Shown: positions 30,279-43,578, counted from the stretch's first letter. The stretch: 64,000 nucleotides of DNA from Spartinivicinus poritis (GCF_028858535.1 NZ_JAPMOU010000006.1:124001-188000); one strand, 5' to 3'. Numbers and translations: made by a program. The notes: generated from the sequence alone by a model not told the origin.

Positions 30279-33200
30279 ATGAAAGTTTTGTATCACCCTG
30301 AGCAGTATAGGGATAACTGTGGGTTTGGTTTGATTGCGCATCGTGATGGGCAAAAAAGCCACCACTTACTGCAAACGGCTATTGAAGCCCTAACCTGCAT
30401 GACCCATCGTGGTGGAATTGCTGCTGATGGTAAAACCGGTGATGGCTGTGGGCTTTTAATTCAAAAGCCAGACAGTTTTTTTCGCGCTGTAGCCAAAGAG
30501 ACTTTTCAGCAAGCCTTAAATCAGCATTATGCTGTGGGAATGGTGTTTTTAACTGCTGAAGATGCCATTGCAGATAAAGGTCGTGAGGCACTGAATTACC
30601 ATTTAGCTGATCAAGGCTTAGAGGTTGTAGGCTGGCGAGCAGTGCCCACTAACCCTGACTATTTAGGCCCCATAGCTAAAGATATTCAACCTAAAATAGA
30701 GCAGGTATTTGTTAATTGTCCTTATGGTATGTCTGAGGAGCAGTTTGAGGTTGGTCTGTTTATGGCCAGGCGGCGAGCTGGTTTGGCGATAAGAGATAAC
30801 AAGCACTTTTATGTTTGTAGCTTGGCTCAGCGAGTTATTTCCTATAAAGGACTGATGATGCCAGTGGATTTGCCCAAGTTTTATCCAGATCTGGGTGACT
30901 CTCGGTTTGAGACGGCAATTTGCGTATTTCACCAACGCTTTTCCACTAACACTATGCCTGAGTGGCATTTGGCTCAGCCATTTCGGATGCTAGCTCATAA
31001 TGGTGAGATCAATACCATTAGTGGTAACCGCAACTGGTCTGTGGCTCGAAGCAGTAAGTTTCGCTCAGAACGTTTGCCTGAGATGGATACGGTTAAACCA
31101 GTGGTCAACACCACAGGGTCAGACTCCTCTAGCCTGGATAATATGCTGGAAGTGTTGGTTAATGGGGGAGTTGACATCTATCGAGCCTTGAGAATGCTGA
31201 TTCCACCCGCCTGGCAGAATGTGAATACCATGGACTCTGATCTGCGGGCATTCTATGAATATAACTCCATGCATATGGAGCCTTGGGATGGCCCGGCAGG
31301 CTTAGTGATAACCGATGGCTTAAAAGCAATCTGTATGCTGGATCGAAATGGCTTGCGGCCTTCTCGCTGGGTAATGACAAAACAAGGTTATATTACGGTT
31401 TCTTCTGAGATTGGGGTTTATGGCTATCAGCCGGAAGATGTAGTTGCTAAAGGCCGGGTAGGGCCGGGTGAAATGCTGGCTATTGATACGGAAACCGGCC
31501 AGATTCATGAAGCCAAAGCCATCGATAACTACCTGAAAACCAAGCAGCCTTATAAAAAGTGGCTAAAAGAGCACGCTTATCGCATTCAATCAAAATATTT
31601 TGAAGAGCCCCACCGGCTTGATCAGCATTTCGATCGTGAAGAGCTGAAAACCCACATGAAAATGTTTCAGGTTACTTTTGAAGAGCGTGATCAAGTGCTG
31701 CGCCCATTAGCAGAAGGTGGTCAGGAAGCAGTGGGATCAATGGGGGATGATACGCCAATGGCTGTATTATCTCAGCGTGTTCGTCCAGTTTATGATTATT
31801 TTCGCCAGCAATTTGCCCAGGTTACCAACCCACCCATTGATCCATTGCGAGAAGCCATCGTGATGTCATTGGAAACCTGTATTGGTGCGGAGAAAAACCC
31901 GTTTGAAGAAACGCCACAACATGCTGCACGAGTCATTTTGGGCTCACCGGTTTTATCTCCAATTAAGTTTTTAAAACTGTTTGATATTGAAAAACCTGGT
32001 TTTGAAGCCACTACTATTTCACTTAATTACCCTGAAAAAGAAAGCCTGGAAAATGCGATTAACCATGTTTGCAGGCAAGCAGAACAGGCTGCTCGTGATG
32101 GTAAAGTGATTTTACATTTTACTGATAGAGATATTCAGCTAGGTTATCAGCCTATTCATGCAGCAATGGCAACAGGTGCTGTTCACCATCATCTAATTGA
32201 AAAGGGCTTGCGTTGCAATACCAATATTGTTGTGGAAACGGCTACTGCCAGAGACCCTCACCACTTTGCTGTATTAATCGGCTTTGGTGCAACTGCTGTA
32301 TATCCCTATTTAAGTTATGAAGTGATTTATGACTTAATCAGATCAGGAGAATTACTGGCTGACCCAATCCCTGCTTTTAAATTCTATCGAAAGGGTATTA
32401 ATAAAGGATTGATGAAAATCCTGTCAAAAATGGGGATTTCCACCATTGTTTCCTATCGAGGTGCTCAGTTATTTGAAGCTATTGGGATTAGCAGTGAAGT
32501 AGTGGAGCTATGCTTTAAAGGGGTGGCCAACCGCATTGAAGGGGCTAATTTTGCACACTTTGCATATGAGCAACAATTGTTGGCTAAAGAAGCCTGGAAG
32601 CCTCGTAAGTCCATTCAACCTGGTGGACTACTCAAATATATTCATGGTATGGAATATCACGCGTTTAATCCTGATGTTGTGCAAACCTTGCAGAATGCGG
32701 TTAAAAACAGTGATTACCAAGCATTTAAAGCATACTCTCAACTAGTCAATGAAAGGCCAGTCGCAACTATCCGTGACTTGTTCAAGCTGGAGCCTGATCG
32801 CGAGCCCATTGCCATTGATGAAGTTGAGCCTATTGAACAAATTGTTCGCCGCTTTGACAGTGCCGCCATGTCGCTAGGGGCGTTATCCCCAGAAGCCCAC
32901 GAGGCGTTGGCGGAGGCAATGAATCGACTGGGTGCTCGCTCTAACTCAGGTGAGGGAGGGGAAGACCCCGCTCGGTTTGGTACCAACAAAGTATCCAAGA
33001 TTAAACAGATTGCATCTGGCCGGTTTGGAGTGACGCCCCATTATTTGGTGAATGCGGAAGTCCTGCAAATTAAAGTAGCTCAGGGTGCTAAGCCAGGCGA
33101 AGGTGGCCAGCTGCCTGGTAGTAAGGCTAACCAGTTGATTGCTCGGTTACGTTATTCCGTACCGGGGGTGACATTGATATCACCGCCACCCCACCATGAT

Positions 33201-34730
33201 ATTTATTCGATTGAGGATTTAGCTCAGCTTATTTTTGACTTAAAACAGATCAATCCTGAAGCATTGGTGTCAGTCAAGCTAGTATCAGAGCCGGGAGTGG
33301 GTACTATCGCTGCGGGGGTAGCAAAAGCCTACGCTGATTTAATCACTATTTCTGGCTATGACGGTGGTACGGCGGCGAGTCCGCTTAGCTCGATTCGTTA
33401 TGCAGGCTCACCTTGGGAGCTTGGTTTAAGTGAAACCCATCAAGCATTGAGAGCGAATGACCTTCGTGGCAAAGTCAGAGTCCAAACTGATGGTGGCTTG
33501 AAAACGGGTTTGGATGTGCTTAAAGCAGCCATGCTAGGGGCTGAAAGCTTTGGCTTTGGAACAACTCCGATGGTAGCAATGGGCTGTAAATATTTGCGAA
33601 TCTGTCATTTGAATAACTGTGCCACAGGGGTGGCTACTCAGGATAAGCACCTGCGTGATCATCACTTTATTGGCACAGTGGATATGGTGATTAACTTTTT
33701 CACTTATATGGCGCAGGAAGTGAGGGAGTTATTAGCTGAGCTGGGCTATCGCAGCCTAGATGAAGTCATTGGTCGTACAGATTTATTAATAAGCGCTGAT
33801 GGTACTACCCCTAAACAGCAACACTTGGATTTATCGCCAATTTTGGATCATAGCCATATCCCTGAAGATAAGCCCCATCGTTGCCTGGTTGAACATAATA
33901 ATCCGTTTGATCGCGGTGAGCTGGCTGAACGAATGGTTCAGGATATTCTGCCTGCTATCGAAAACCTGGCTGGTGGTGAATATCAATATCAAGTAAGTAA
34001 CTGTGATCGCTCGATAGGTGCTAGGCTTTCTGGGGAAATTGCCAAACGCTATGGCAATCAGGGCATGGCTGACAACCCTGTAACCTTGACGCTGACAGGA
34101 ACAGCGGGCCAGTCATTTGGTGTGTGGAATGCTGGTGGGCTTGATATGTACCTGGAAGGGGATGCCAATGACTATGTAGGCAAAGGAATGACGGGTGGTA
34201 AGTTGGTGATTGTGCCACCAAAACAAAGTGAGTTTAAATCTCAAGATACCGCAATTATAGGGAATACCTGTTTATACGGCGCTACAGGAGGAAAATTATT
34301 TGCTGCTGGTCGAGCGGGTGAGCGGCTGGCGGTAAGAAACTCTGGTGCTCATGTCGTAGTGGAGGGAGCAGGCGACCACTGTTGTGAATATATGACTGGG
34401 GGTGTTGTAACTGTATTGGGGCAAGCTGGGCATAACTTTGGTGCAGGGATGACCGGCGGCTTTGCTTATGTGCTGGATTTAGATCGACATTTTTTTGATC
34501 GCTACAACTATGAGTTAGTGGAAATTCATCGCATTGATACGGAGGCGATGGAGCAATACAAAAGCTATCTCTACACGATTATTGAGGAATATGTAGCGGA
34601 GACGGGTAGTGAATGGGGTAAAACCATACTTGATGATATGTACGACTTTGTTGGTAAGTTCTGGTTAGTTAAACCAAAAGCCGCGAACTTAGACCAGTTG
34701 CTATCAAGTATTCGTACCCGTCCCGAGTAA
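30279..34730 (+). CDS. gltB: Glutamate synthase, large (alpha) subunit
   Basis: Transfers the amide of glutamine to 2-oxoglutarate. A short propeptide [13 protein letters not shown] is removed to expose the nucleophile Cys14 of the class II glutaminase domain (CGFGLIAH). The central domain and the FMN synthase domain follow ([33 protein letters not shown]). The 3Fe-4S cluster cysteines are in [12 protein letters not shown], and the C-terminal beta-helix domain has GGKLVIVPP and [13 protein letters not shown]. The ATG at 30279 is chosen because it gives the family N-terminus; a GTG five codons upstream is also open. With gltD it forms the nitrogen-assimilation enzyme. Confidence 0.97.
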   Translation: MKVLYHPEQYRDNCGFGLIAHRDGQKSHHLLQTAIEALTCMTHRGGIAADGKTGDGCGLLIQKPDSFFRAVAKETFQQALNQHYAVGMVFLTAEDAIADKGREALNYHLADQGLEVVGWRAVPTNPDYLGPIAKDIQPKIEQVFVNCPYGMSEEQFEVGLFMARRRAGLAIRDNKHFYVCSLAQRVISYKGLMMPVDLPKFYPDLGDSRFETAICVFHQRFSTNTMPEWHLAQPFRMLAHNGEINTISGNRNWSVARSSKFRSERLPEMDTVKPVVNTTGSDSSSLDNMLEVLVNGGVDIYRALRMLIPPAWQNVNTMDSDLRAFYEYNSMHMEPWDGPAGLVITDGLKAICMLDRNGLRPSRWVMTKQGYITVSSEIGVYGYQPEDVVAKGRVGPGEMLAIDTETGQIHEAKAIDNYLKTKQPYKKWLKEHAYRIQSKYFEEPHRLDQHFDREELKTHMKMFQVTFEERDQVLRPLAEGGQEAVGSMGDDTPMAVLSQRVRPVYDYFRQQFAQVTNPPIDPLREAIVMSLETCIGAEKNPFEETPQHAARVILGSPVLSPIKFLKLFDIEKPGFEATTISLNYPEKESLENAINHVCRQAEQAARDGKVILHFTDRDIQLGYQPIHAAMATGAVHHHLIEKGLRCNTNIVVETATARDPHHFAVLIGFGATAVYPYLSYEVIYDLIRSGELLADPIPAFKFYRKGINKGLMKILSKMGISTIVSYRGAQLFEAIGISSEVVELCFKGVANRIEGANFAHFAYEQQLLAKEAWKPRKSIQPGGLLKYIHGMEYHAFNPDVVQTLQNAVKNSDYQAFKAYSQLVNERPVATIRDLFKLEPDREPIAIDEVEPIEQIVRRFDSAAMSLGALSPEAHEALAEAMNRLGARSNSGEGGEDPARFGTNKVSKIKQIASGRFGVTPHYLVNAEVLQIKVAQGAKPGEGGQLPGSKANQLIARLRYSVPGVTLISPPPHHDIYSIEDLAQLIFDLKQINPEALVSVKLVSEPGVGTIAAGVAKAYADLITISGYDGGTAASPLSSIRYAGSPWELGLSETHQALRANDLRGKVRVQTDGGLKTGLDVLKAAMLGAESFGFGTTPMVAMGCKYLRICHLNNCATGVATQDKHLRDHHFIGTVDMVINFFTYMAQEVRELLAELGYRSLDEVIGRTDLLISADGTTPKQQHLDLSPILDHSHIPEDKPHRCLVEHNNPFDRGELAERMVQDILPAIENLAGGEYQYQVSNCDRSIGARLSGEIAKRYGNQGMADNPVTLTLTGTAGQSFGVWNAGGLDMYLEGDANDYVGKGMTGGKLVIVPPKQSEFKSQDTAIIGNTCLYGATGGKLFAAGRAGERLAVRNSGAHVVVEGAGDHCCEYMTGGVVTVLGQAGHNFGAGMTGGFAYVLDLDRHFFDRYNYELVEIHRIDTEAMEQYKSYLYTIIEEYVAETGSEWGKTILDDMYDFVGKFWLVKPKAANLDQLLSSIRTRPE

Positions 34731-34801
34731 TAAATAGGTGTCCAACTGAGGACTAATTAAAAGAGAGGAAGTTGCGAAAAGGCTCGGAGCTAGGTCCCTT
34801 T

Positions 34802-34941
34802 ACCTCCCCATGGGGGATACAAAAGTTGTATTTAGCTCCCTCTCCCTCTGGGAGAGGGCTGGGGTGAGGGTGAAGTTACTTTAAAGCCACCGCTACGCGG
34901 ACCCCTCATCCTAACCTTCTCCCCGCAGGGGAGAAGGGACT
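34802..34941. repeat. Inverted C/G-rich repeats between gltB and gltD
   Basis: The 334-base gap between the two glutamate synthase genes holds a small palindrome (CTCCCCATGGGGGAT), CTCTCCCTCTGGGAGAGG-type hairpin sequence at about 34839-34858 followed by GCTGGGGTGAGGGT, and its inverted relative CCCCTCATCCTAACC with CTTCTCCCC-GCA-GGGGAGAAG at 34915-34937. The pair is a REP-like BIME and could attenuate or stabilise the polycistronic message. No gene is present. Confidence 0.7.
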
Positions 34942-35046
34942 TGATTTGAAGCACTTTCGCGACAGCCTCAAATGGAGTTAACAACTGTACTTGTTGCTTC
35001 CCAAGTGAATTAAGACACCAAAAAATAATGTGAGTGTAGCGAGTAA

Positions 35047-37457
<2,411 letters not shown>

Positions 37458-37462
37458 AAATT

Positions 37463-37497
37463 AAAAAAAACTGCAGTAAATAACTACAGTTTTTTTA
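37463..37497. terminator. Bidirectional terminator between converging genes
   Basis: AAAAAAAACTG and CAGTTTTTTT flank a short loop, with A and T tracts on both sides, placed between the stops of the converging quinone oxidoreductase and PEP-CTERM genes. It fits an intrinsic terminator for both strands. Confidence 0.75.
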
Positions 37498-37528
37498 TTT
37501 AAATTGACTCAGGAAGAGTGCTATTTTT

Positions 37529-38491
37529 TTATAGTGCCTGAACTTGCAGTCTTCTTCTTTGTAAAAATAAGCCTAACAAACAAACTGCTAGTATTCCTAC
37601 TGTACCAGGCTCTGGCATTGGAGTTGGTTCATTGGGTGTTGATAATTCATTTAATATCTTTTGTTTAACTGCTGCGGCGAATTGTGTTTCATCGAATTCA
37701 GTTGTAAGAACAAATCCATCCTCAGTAATTAAGTGCAGTTCTAAATATTCTTGCAAGTTTTCAGGTAAACCTAGCATATCAACTGTTTCTTGGCCTAAAA
37801 TATCGATCAGGTCTGATAAATAGTCTTGCGCCATTTGAAGGTCAGTAATAGCTAAACCATTAATCATAACTCCTTGTCCATCAGCATCATCTCTTGCTCC
37901 ATTAATTGCACTGTCAAATGCGGCTAAACAGGCTAATAACTCCTCTTCTGATGGTGGAAGGTTAAATATATCAATACATAACCCTCCATCTCTAAACAGG
38001 TTTTGTACGCCGTCTGTTGATACATCAACAATTAGCATATCGCCTTCAAAGTCGTTATTTAACATAGAGTTGACTGCAGAATCGACACCACCAGCAATAT
38101 TAGTACCTTGTGCATCTCCATTAGGGATTGCGCTAATTGCATTTGCAAAATCCATTGCGCTCATCGCATCTGTTATATGAAACCAAGGGGTAGAATTTAA
38201 CTCATAGCTAGCAGGAGCCATTGGATCATCTGCACCAAATGCAGCGAATGGAAAGGCTGCTGCTGCAATACCATTACCATTAGGTAATGCTAGAATAGCA
38301 TTGATAACATCAGGGTCTTTAAATGCTGCTGCATAACCATTCATTTGTAGTGCAAATTCAGTGTCGTCAATACTGCTTGATACATCAATTACGAGAGCCA
38401 GCTCTTTATCAACCGGCACGGCTTGCGCCGTATTTGTTAGGGTAAATGGTAGTAGGGCTGTGACCAAGGCAATAGTTTTTATGGATTTCAT
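37529..38491 (-). CDS. Secreted von Willebrand-like (DUF1194) protein with PEP-CTERM tail
   Basis: A 320-residue protein with a signal peptide (IALVTALLPFTLTNTAQA). The vWA-like fold has the metal site VIDVSSSIDDTEF (DxSxS), with TDGVQN further on, as in DUF1194 proteins. The C-terminus is a PEP-CTERM sorting signal: MPEPGTVGILAVCLLGLFLQ followed by an Arg cluster. Such tails are cut by exosortase, usually in biofilm-forming bacteria. No exosortase is in the window. The ATG at 38491 has GGTGGAG just upstream; an ATG four codons earlier has none. The function is unknown. Confidence 0.85.
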   Translation of the reverse strand: MKSIKTIALVTALLPFTLTNTAQAVPVDKELALVIDVSSSIDDTEFALQMNGYAAAFKDPDVINAILALPNGNGIAAAAFPFAAFGADDPMAPASYELNSTPWFHITDAMSAMDFANAISAIPNGDAQGTNIAGGVDSAVNSMLNNDFEGDMLIVDVSTDGVQNLFRDGGLCIDIFNLPPSEEELLACLAAFDSAINGARDDADGQGVMINGLAITDLQMAQDYLSDLIDILGQETVDMLGLPENLQEYLELHLITEDGFVLTTEFDETQFAAAVKQKILNELSTPNEPTPMPEPGTVGILAVCLLGLFLQRRRLQVQAL

Positions 38492-39054
38492 GTGCTCCAC
38501 CATTTGAAATTAGTTCATTAATCGCGGAGCAATATCTGAGCCACTATTTTTTATCCATATAAATCAATTAGTTATCAGATCATAATAAATGAGAGTTGTA
38601 ATTTATTTCAACATAAAGAAATAAATATTAAAAGACTTGTGTGGTATTTATTGCTTTTAAATATTAACTGAACTTTGGCTCTTGAGGTTAGCTGAGAAGG
38701 CTTTTAATATCTTATTAAAATAGAAATACAGTTTTTAGTCTAATAAAAGCATATAAAATGGTGTGATTGTGAAAAATGATAAAAGATGACTACTGTAAAT
38801 TAATTAAACATCTAATGATGAATATATCAAATAGATCTGAATGTAGTTGTGTTCATTTTACAGAGTACAGGTAACTATTTTTGGTTGAAAATTGTTCGAT
38901 TAGTTTTTAAAAGCTACCTGAAGATAAGTTAAGCGAGGCTATAAGGAATCTGTTATAGTTTTGTTAAAATCGTTTCTGATGCGTCCTTTGTGAAGGGTGT
39001 AAATGTAATAGCTTTATTATCAAATTAGCAAGATACACAGACGACAGGTTCCAG
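38492..39054. other. AT-rich intergenic region upstream of hemE
   Basis: 563 bases of AT-rich DNA between divergent genes, with no open frame of interest. It must contain promoters for both, but AT-richness gives many poor -10 matches (for example TTAAAAT near 38964) and none is convincing. Confidence 0.4.
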
Positions 39055-40128
39055 ATGGCTGCTTTAAAAAATGATCGCTTCTTGCGTGCTTTACTTAAAC
39101 AACCCGTAGATGTAACCCCAGTTTGGATGATGCGCCAAGCAGGTCGCTATTTGCCGGAATATAAGGCGACAAGAAGCAGCGCAGGGGACTTTATGGCCTT
39201 ATGTCAAAATCCACAGTTGGCTTGTGAAGTTACCTTGCAGCCATTAGACCGTTTTCCTCTTGATGCGGCTATTTTGTTTTCCGATATACTAACAGTGCCT
39301 GATGCTATGGGCTTGGGGCTTTATTTTGAGCAAGGGGAAGGTCCTCGCTTTAAAAAGCCTGTTCGTACGGAAGCAGATGTAAATGCCTTGCCTGTTCCTG
39401 ACCCTTTAGCTGATCTTGGCTATGTTATGGATGCAGTAAAGGTTATCCGACAAGAGCTGAATGGACGGGTACCTTTGATTGGCTTTGCAGGTAGTCCCTG
39501 GACGTTGGCTACCTACATGGTTGAAGGTGGTAGTACCAAGGATTTTCGGATTGTTAAAGCGATGCTGTATGATCAACCTCAAGTGATGCATCAGCTGTTA
39601 GGAAAGCTGGCCCAAGCAGTGACTGCCTATTTAAATGCTCAAATTGAAGCAGGTGCTCAGGCTGTGCAAATTTTTGATACCTGGGGTGGTGTGCTCAGCC
39701 ATGCTGCTTACCAAACGTTTTCATTGAACTATATGAAACAAATTGTCGATGGCTTAATTAAAAATCAAGATGGCCAGCCAATACCAGTTATTCTATTTAC
39801 TAAAAATGGTGGCCAGTGGCTTGAACAAATAGCAGAGACAGGTTGTACGGCTGTAGGTTTGGATTGGACGACTGAAATAGGTAGTGCCCGTGCACGAATT
39901 GGCGATAAAGTGGCGTTGCAAGGTAACATGGATCCTTGTGTTTTATATGCTTCTCCTCAACGTATAAGAGAGGAAGTAGCAACTATTTTGAAGGCCTATG
40001 GAGCAGGCTCTGGGCATGTATTTAACTTAGGCCATGGAATTCATCAGTTTGTGAAGCCTGAACATGCTGGTGCATTTGTAGAGGCAGTACATGAGTTATC
40101 CCAACCTTATCATCAAGGACACCTCTAA
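39055..40128 (+). CDS. hemE: Uroporphyrinogen decarboxylase
   Basis: Removes four acetate carboxyls from uroporphyrinogen III to give coproporphyrinogen III in haem biosynthesis. The 357-residue protein has the signature [19 protein letters not shown], the catalytic Asp in [29 protein letters not shown] and the C-terminal [14 protein letters not shown]. It lies downstream of gltBD as in Pseudomonas, though separated by two inserted genes. Confidence 0.98.
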   Translation: MAALKNDRFLRALLKQPVDVTPVWMMRQAGRYLPEYKATRSSAGDFMALCQNPQLACEVTLQPLDRFPLDAAILFSDILTVPDAMGLGLYFEQGEGPRFKKPVRTEADVNALPVPDPLADLGYVMDAVKVIRQELNGRVPLIGFAGSPWTLATYMVEGGSTKDFRIVKAMLYDQPQVMHQLLGKLAQAVTAYLNAQIEAGAQAVQIFDTWGGVLSHAAYQTFSLNYMKQIVDGLIKNQDGQPIPVILFTKNGGQWLEQIAETGCTAVGLDWTTEIGSARARIGDKVALQGNMDPCVLYASPQRIREEVATILKAYGAGSGHVFNLGHGIHQFVKPEHAGAFVEAVHELSQPYHQGHL

Positions 40129-40130
40129 AA

Positions 40131-40682
40131 ATGCTAGTGCGCCGATTTTGTTTGTCTGCTGTTTTCAGTTTTTTACTGACACCAGCTTTTGCCAGTGAAG
40201 TAGGTCAGCCTGCATCAGAAGGGTTATGGGAGTCACTACAAAAAACAGCTGATGACTTTGTCACTGATGTACATCAAAAAACAACTGAGCAGTTGTCTGT
40301 TGCGAAGGAAAAACTTAAACAGGTAAATACTAGTAAAGATCAACAGTTAGAGCAGTTACTGGCAACGCTTGATCAGAATATGCAGGTAATAGAAAAAGCT
40401 GGGTTTAAATTAACCGACTTGTATTTGCAAATGAGCTTGGTGCCAGTGGTGACAGGAAAGTTTGCTCAGGTGAGGGAGTTAACTGAAAAAGAATGGCAAC
40501 AATTACTGGAAGAAGTTAAAGATGAACTGGTAATTAGTCAGATTCTAAAATCCTTACGTAAAGCTTATGCAGTTGAGTTGGATAATTATAAAGTAGCTGA
40601 TGTGCGTATCGAAGCAACTATTCCTCCAAGAACAGTGGTGCATTTTCAGCACAAGAGTTATCAAAAAGAAGATGATTTATAA
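40131..40682 (+). CDS. Unknown secreted helical protein coupled to hemE
   Basis: A 183-residue protein starting two bases after the hemE stop. It has a signal peptide (FCLSAVFSFLLTPAFA before SEVG), then a mostly helical, Gln/Lys/Glu-rich region (QKTTEQLSVAKEKLKQVNTS) likely to form coiled coil. The more globular C-terminal half contains GFKLTDLYLQMSLVPVVTGK and VRIEATIPPRTVVHFQHKSY. I do not recognise the family. Its position suggests co-transcription with hemE, but nothing in the sequence links it to haem. Confidence 0.7.
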   Translation: MLVRRFCLSAVFSFLLTPAFASEVGQPASEGLWESLQKTADDFVTDVHQKTTEQLSVAKEKLKQVNTSKDQQLEQLLATLDQNMQVIEKAGFKLTDLYLQMSLVPVVTGKFAQVRELTEKEWQQLLEEVKDELVISQILKSLRKAYAVELDNYKVADVRIEATIPPRTVVHFQHKSYQKEDDL

Positions 40683-40729
40683 AGGACTTACAAAAAATCT
40701 TTTTTTAAGAAGTGTCTGAAAAATAGTGT

Positions 40730-40764
40730 AATAATCTGGAGTTAAAAGTTAATTCCAGATTATT
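40730..40764. terminator. Long hairpin between converging genes
   Basis: AATAATCTGGAGTTAA and TTAATTCCAGATTATT make a 16-bp stem (one G-U pair) with a three-base loop, lying between converging genes. It probably terminates both strands, although the following T tract is weak. Confidence 0.7.
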
Positions 40765-40775
40765 GTATTAAATAA

Positions 40776-41564
40776 CTAAAGCTGATCAATTCCTAAGTGT
40801 TTTTTATATAGTTTTTTAACTTCCCCACTATCAATTAGCTTTTTAACAATGGGGTCATAATTATCAATCACTTTTTTAAGATTAGGGTTTTTAGAAGCTC
40901 GACTGAAAGCATTGTAGTAGGGCTTTGCTTTTAGTGGTTTGGGTAAGAAGCTAATGCGGTTCATGAGCCCTTGCTCTTGTAGTATAAGAAGAGTTGGAAA
41001 AGTATTAAGTGGTACAATATCGATTCGTTTTTTGAATAGTTTTGGTATATGTAAATCATTATTAGAAACGATATCTAACTTAAGCTCTGCTTGCCAGAAC
41101 TCTGGTGTATAAGCCCAGTCTTGGGTGGCACCCACGGTCAAACCTGACAAATCTTGAAGACTGTTGTATATTATTTTATTTTCGTCTTCTTTACGAATAA
41201 AAAAATTCCAAGTAAATTCTTTATAGGCAATTTGGGGGTAAACGAGGTAGGATTCTCTGGACTCTTTTCGAGAAAAGCTCATGACAACGTCTACTTTTCC
41301 TTCTTGAGCAAATTTGATAATTCTGGAACCAACATTGATAAGTCTAAACTCACTCGCTATAGCTAGTTTATTGAAAACAATCTTGAGAATTTCAGCATCA
41401 ATGCCGATAATTTCACCATTAGCCGCACTGTAACGAAAGGGCTTTTCTGGGGTGCCGACAACTTTAATAGATTGATTAGGGTAGGCAGTTTTACAATAAA
41501 AGAGGATAAAAAACATGCCTATAAAATAGATAGTTGACTTATTATTTTGCAGGTGGTTTAGCAT
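40776..41564 (-). CDS. Periplasmic solute-binding protein (SBP family 3-like)
   Basis: A 262-residue protein with a signal or anchor sequence (TIYFIGMFFILFYCKTAY) and the family 3 bilobal layout: KVVGTPEKPFRYSAANGEII, IDAEILKIVFNKL, GKVDVVMSFSRKESRESYLV, SGLTVGATQDW. These proteins bind amino acids or small ligands for ABC import or sensing. No permease or ATPase is adjacent, so it may serve a distant transporter or a receptor. It forms a two-gene unit with the preceding gene, five bases away. Confidence 0.75.
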   Translation of the reverse strand: MLNHLQNNKSTIYFIGMFFILFYCKTAYPNQSIKVVGTPEKPFRYSAANGEIIGIDAEILKIVFNKLAIASEFRLINVGSRIIKFAQEGKVDVVMSFSRKESRESYLVYPQIAYKEFTWNFFIRKEDENKIIYNSLQDLSGLTVGATQDWAYTPEFWQAELKLDIVSNNDLHIPKLFKKRIDIVPLNTFPTLLILQEQGLMNRISFLPKPLKAKPYYNAFSRASKNPNLKKVIDNYDPIVKKLIDSGEVKKLYKKHLGIDQL

Positions 41565-41569
41565 AATAG

Positions 41570-42472
41570 TTAAGTTTGGTTAAGAATTTGATTTCTGTAA
41601 ACTTTTTTTATCTGAATTAAGTCATTCTTATCTAGCCAGCTTTCAAAAATTATTTTCTGATATTCAGCCTGATGAATTAGAGTTTTCAGCATATTATTAA
41701 TATCTGAAATTACTTGTTTACCCCAATCATTTCTAGGACAAACCGCATAGACTAAGAAATAGGGTGTAATTTCATCAATTTGAATGCTGGCATAGTCATT
41801 TACATCTTTAAAGTATTGCTTGCCATGATAAGCAGCAATAAAGGGATATTCTATAATGTAGCTAATACGGTTATGATCAAGCATTTTAAACAAACTATCT
41901 GCTGCAATTGTAATTTTTTGGAAGTAACTATTCTTTTCGTGCTCAGCTAATATTTCATCAAGTTCTTTGGTGTAGGAGCGTTGGCTCTCAACAATACCTT
42001 TGAATCTTCTATCAGTTATAAGCTTTATTATTGAGTATGATGCAGAGTTATTTAATAAAGCTGCATTAGTTTTCTTCATTATAATCCGATGAGATACAGC
42101 AACATCGACGGGTGTTGAAAAATAAGCAATTTTAAGTCGATCGGGTTTTTTTAAGTGCATGGGGCTACAGATTTTTTTGCCTGCTTTTATATCATGCCAA
42201 AACCTCCCCCAACTCATTTCAAGTATTTTATGGTTATAAAGGGGCAAGTTAGCTTGATAGAGTTGTAGGCGCATATCAACTCTGCCTGTTCCCTTATCTT
42301 CTCCCTTTAACATCATTAAGGGTGGCCAATGAGCAGCAAACCAGGTAATGGTTTCTTTTTCGGTGGCATGACTAGAGGCCATTACAAAAGGGATGTGAAT
42401 AAGAGCTAACCATAATGCTCTTAGTATTGAACAGCTATGAAATGCAGGCTTGACAATATCCATATGAGTCAT
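41570..42472 (-). CDS. Putative periplasmic solute-binding-like protein (TIGR02285-like)
   Basis: A 300-residue exported protein. The N-terminal hydrophobic segment (ILRALWLALIHIPFVMASSH) is followed by ITWFAAHWPPLMMLKGEDKG and a bilobal substrate-binding-like sequence ending QKIIFESWLDKNDL. The wording resembles the orphan family of extracellular binding-protein homologues found without transport partners. Two starts are possible (MTHM, three codons apart), with no clear ribosome site. It is upstream of and co-oriented with the second binding protein. The ligand is unknown. Confidence 0.65.
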   Translation of the reverse strand: MTHMDIVKPAFHSCSILRALWLALIHIPFVMASSHATEKETITWFAAHWPPLMMLKGEDKGTGRVDMRLQLYQANLPLYNHKILEMSWGRFWHDIKAGKKICSPMHLKKPDRLKIAYFSTPVDVAVSHRIIMKKTNAALLNNSASYSIIKLITDRRFKGIVESQRSYTKELDEILAEHEKNSYFQKITIAADSLFKMLDHNRISYIIEYPFIAAYHGKQYFKDVNDYASIQIDEITPYFLVYAVCPRNDWGKQVISDINNMLKTLIHQAEYQKIIFESWLDKNDLIQIKKVYRNQILNQT

Positions 42473-42561
42473 CTGTACACTAGCTAAAGCAAAAAACTGT
42501 ATCTATTAAGACAATATAGAAGCTAATAGTATTCTAGGCGTTACCTACTTTAGGGGGATAT

Positions 42562-43446
42562 ATGACTCAGAAAATTGCATTTATTGGTTTGGGCGTGATG
42601 GGCTTTCCAATGGCAGGCCACTTGGCTAAGGCCGGTTATCAAGTAACGGTATACAATCGAACCATAAGCAAAGCAAAAGCATGGTGTGAAGAGTATCAGG
42701 GGAGCTATGCAGCAACACCTGCTGAAGCAGTAAAGCAGGCTGACATTGTATGTTGCTGTGTAGGTAATGATGATGATTTACGACAGGTGACTTTAACTGC
42801 GGAAGGGGCTTTTGCGGGTATGAAACCTGGCGCTATCTTTATTGATCATACTACGACATCCGCTCAAGTGGCGCGCGAGTTAGCTCAACAAGCAGAACAT
42901 AAACAAGTAGTTTTCTTTGATGCGCCTGTGTCTGGTGGGCAGGCAGGGGCTGAAAATGGTCAGTTAACGATAATGGTTGGAGGCGTTAAACAGCAGTTTA
43001 CAGATATATTACCTTTACTCAATTGTTATGCCAGGTTTGTGAAATTAATGGGGGGGATTGGTTGTGGACAGCTAACAAAAATGGTTAACCAAATTTGTAT
43101 TGCTGGCGTAGTGCAAGGTTTAGCTGAGGGTATGCACTTTGCTAGAAGTGCAGAGTTAGATGTTGCTGAAGTTATCGAAGTAATTTCTAAGGGAGCCGCT
43201 CAGTCCTGGCAAATGGAAAACCGGTATCAAACTATGTTAGCTGGTGAGTATAATCATGGTTTTGCTGTAGATTGGATGCGTAAAGACCTTGGGATTGTTT
43301 TAGATGAGGCTCGTCGAAACCAGTCTCACTTACCTGTGACCGCTTTGGTTGATCAGTTTTATTCAGAAGTGCAAGCGATGGGTGGCTCCCGCTGGGATAC
43401 TTCCAGTTTGTTTGCAGTTTTGGAAAGTAAGCGAAAAACCACTTAG
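42562..43446 (+). CDS. NAD(P)-dependent 3-hydroxyisobutyrate dehydrogenase-family oxidoreductase
   Basis: A beta-hydroxyacid dehydrogenase of 294 residues. The N-terminal Rossmann motif is IAFIGLGVMGFPMAGHLAKA, followed by VYNRT, which suits either NAD or NADP. The substrate motif FFDAPVSGGQAGAENGQLTI and the catalytic Lys in GQLTKMVNQ are intact. Members oxidise 3-hydroxyisobutyrate, tartronate semialdehyde or related compounds; no neighbour fixes the substrate. GGGGG precedes the ATG. Confidence 0.92.
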   Translation: MTQKIAFIGLGVMGFPMAGHLAKAGYQVTVYNRTISKAKAWCEEYQGSYAATPAEAVKQADIVCCCVGNDDDLRQVTLTAEGAFAGMKPGAIFIDHTTTSAQVARELAQQAEHKQVVFFDAPVSGGQAGAENGQLTIMVGGVKQQFTDILPLLNCYARFVKLMGGIGCGQLTKMVNQICIAGVVQGLAEGMHFARSAELDVAEVIEVISKGAAQSWQMENRYQTMLAGEYNHGFAVDWMRKDLGIVLDEARRNQSHLPVTALVDQFYSEVQAMGGSRWDTSSLFAVLESKRKTT

Positions 43447-43536
43447 TTTGTAACTGCTGTTTAACTCAAATATTTTATTGGGTACCACAAGTTCAGGCTA
43501 AACCGCTAATCATTATTTTCTACTGGATTTTAAAAT

Positions 43537-43570
43537 GAGGGAAAATGGATGAAGTTGTTCCGTTTCCCTC
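43537..43570. terminator. Hairpin between converging genes
   Basis: GAGGGAAA (43537-43544) pairs with TTTCCCTC (43563-43570). The hairpin lies nine bases beyond the stop of the minus-strand aminotransferase-like gene and 90 after that of the plus-strand dehydrogenase, so it could end both transcripts. Confidence 0.5.
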
Positions 43571-43578
43571 TAGTCCTG

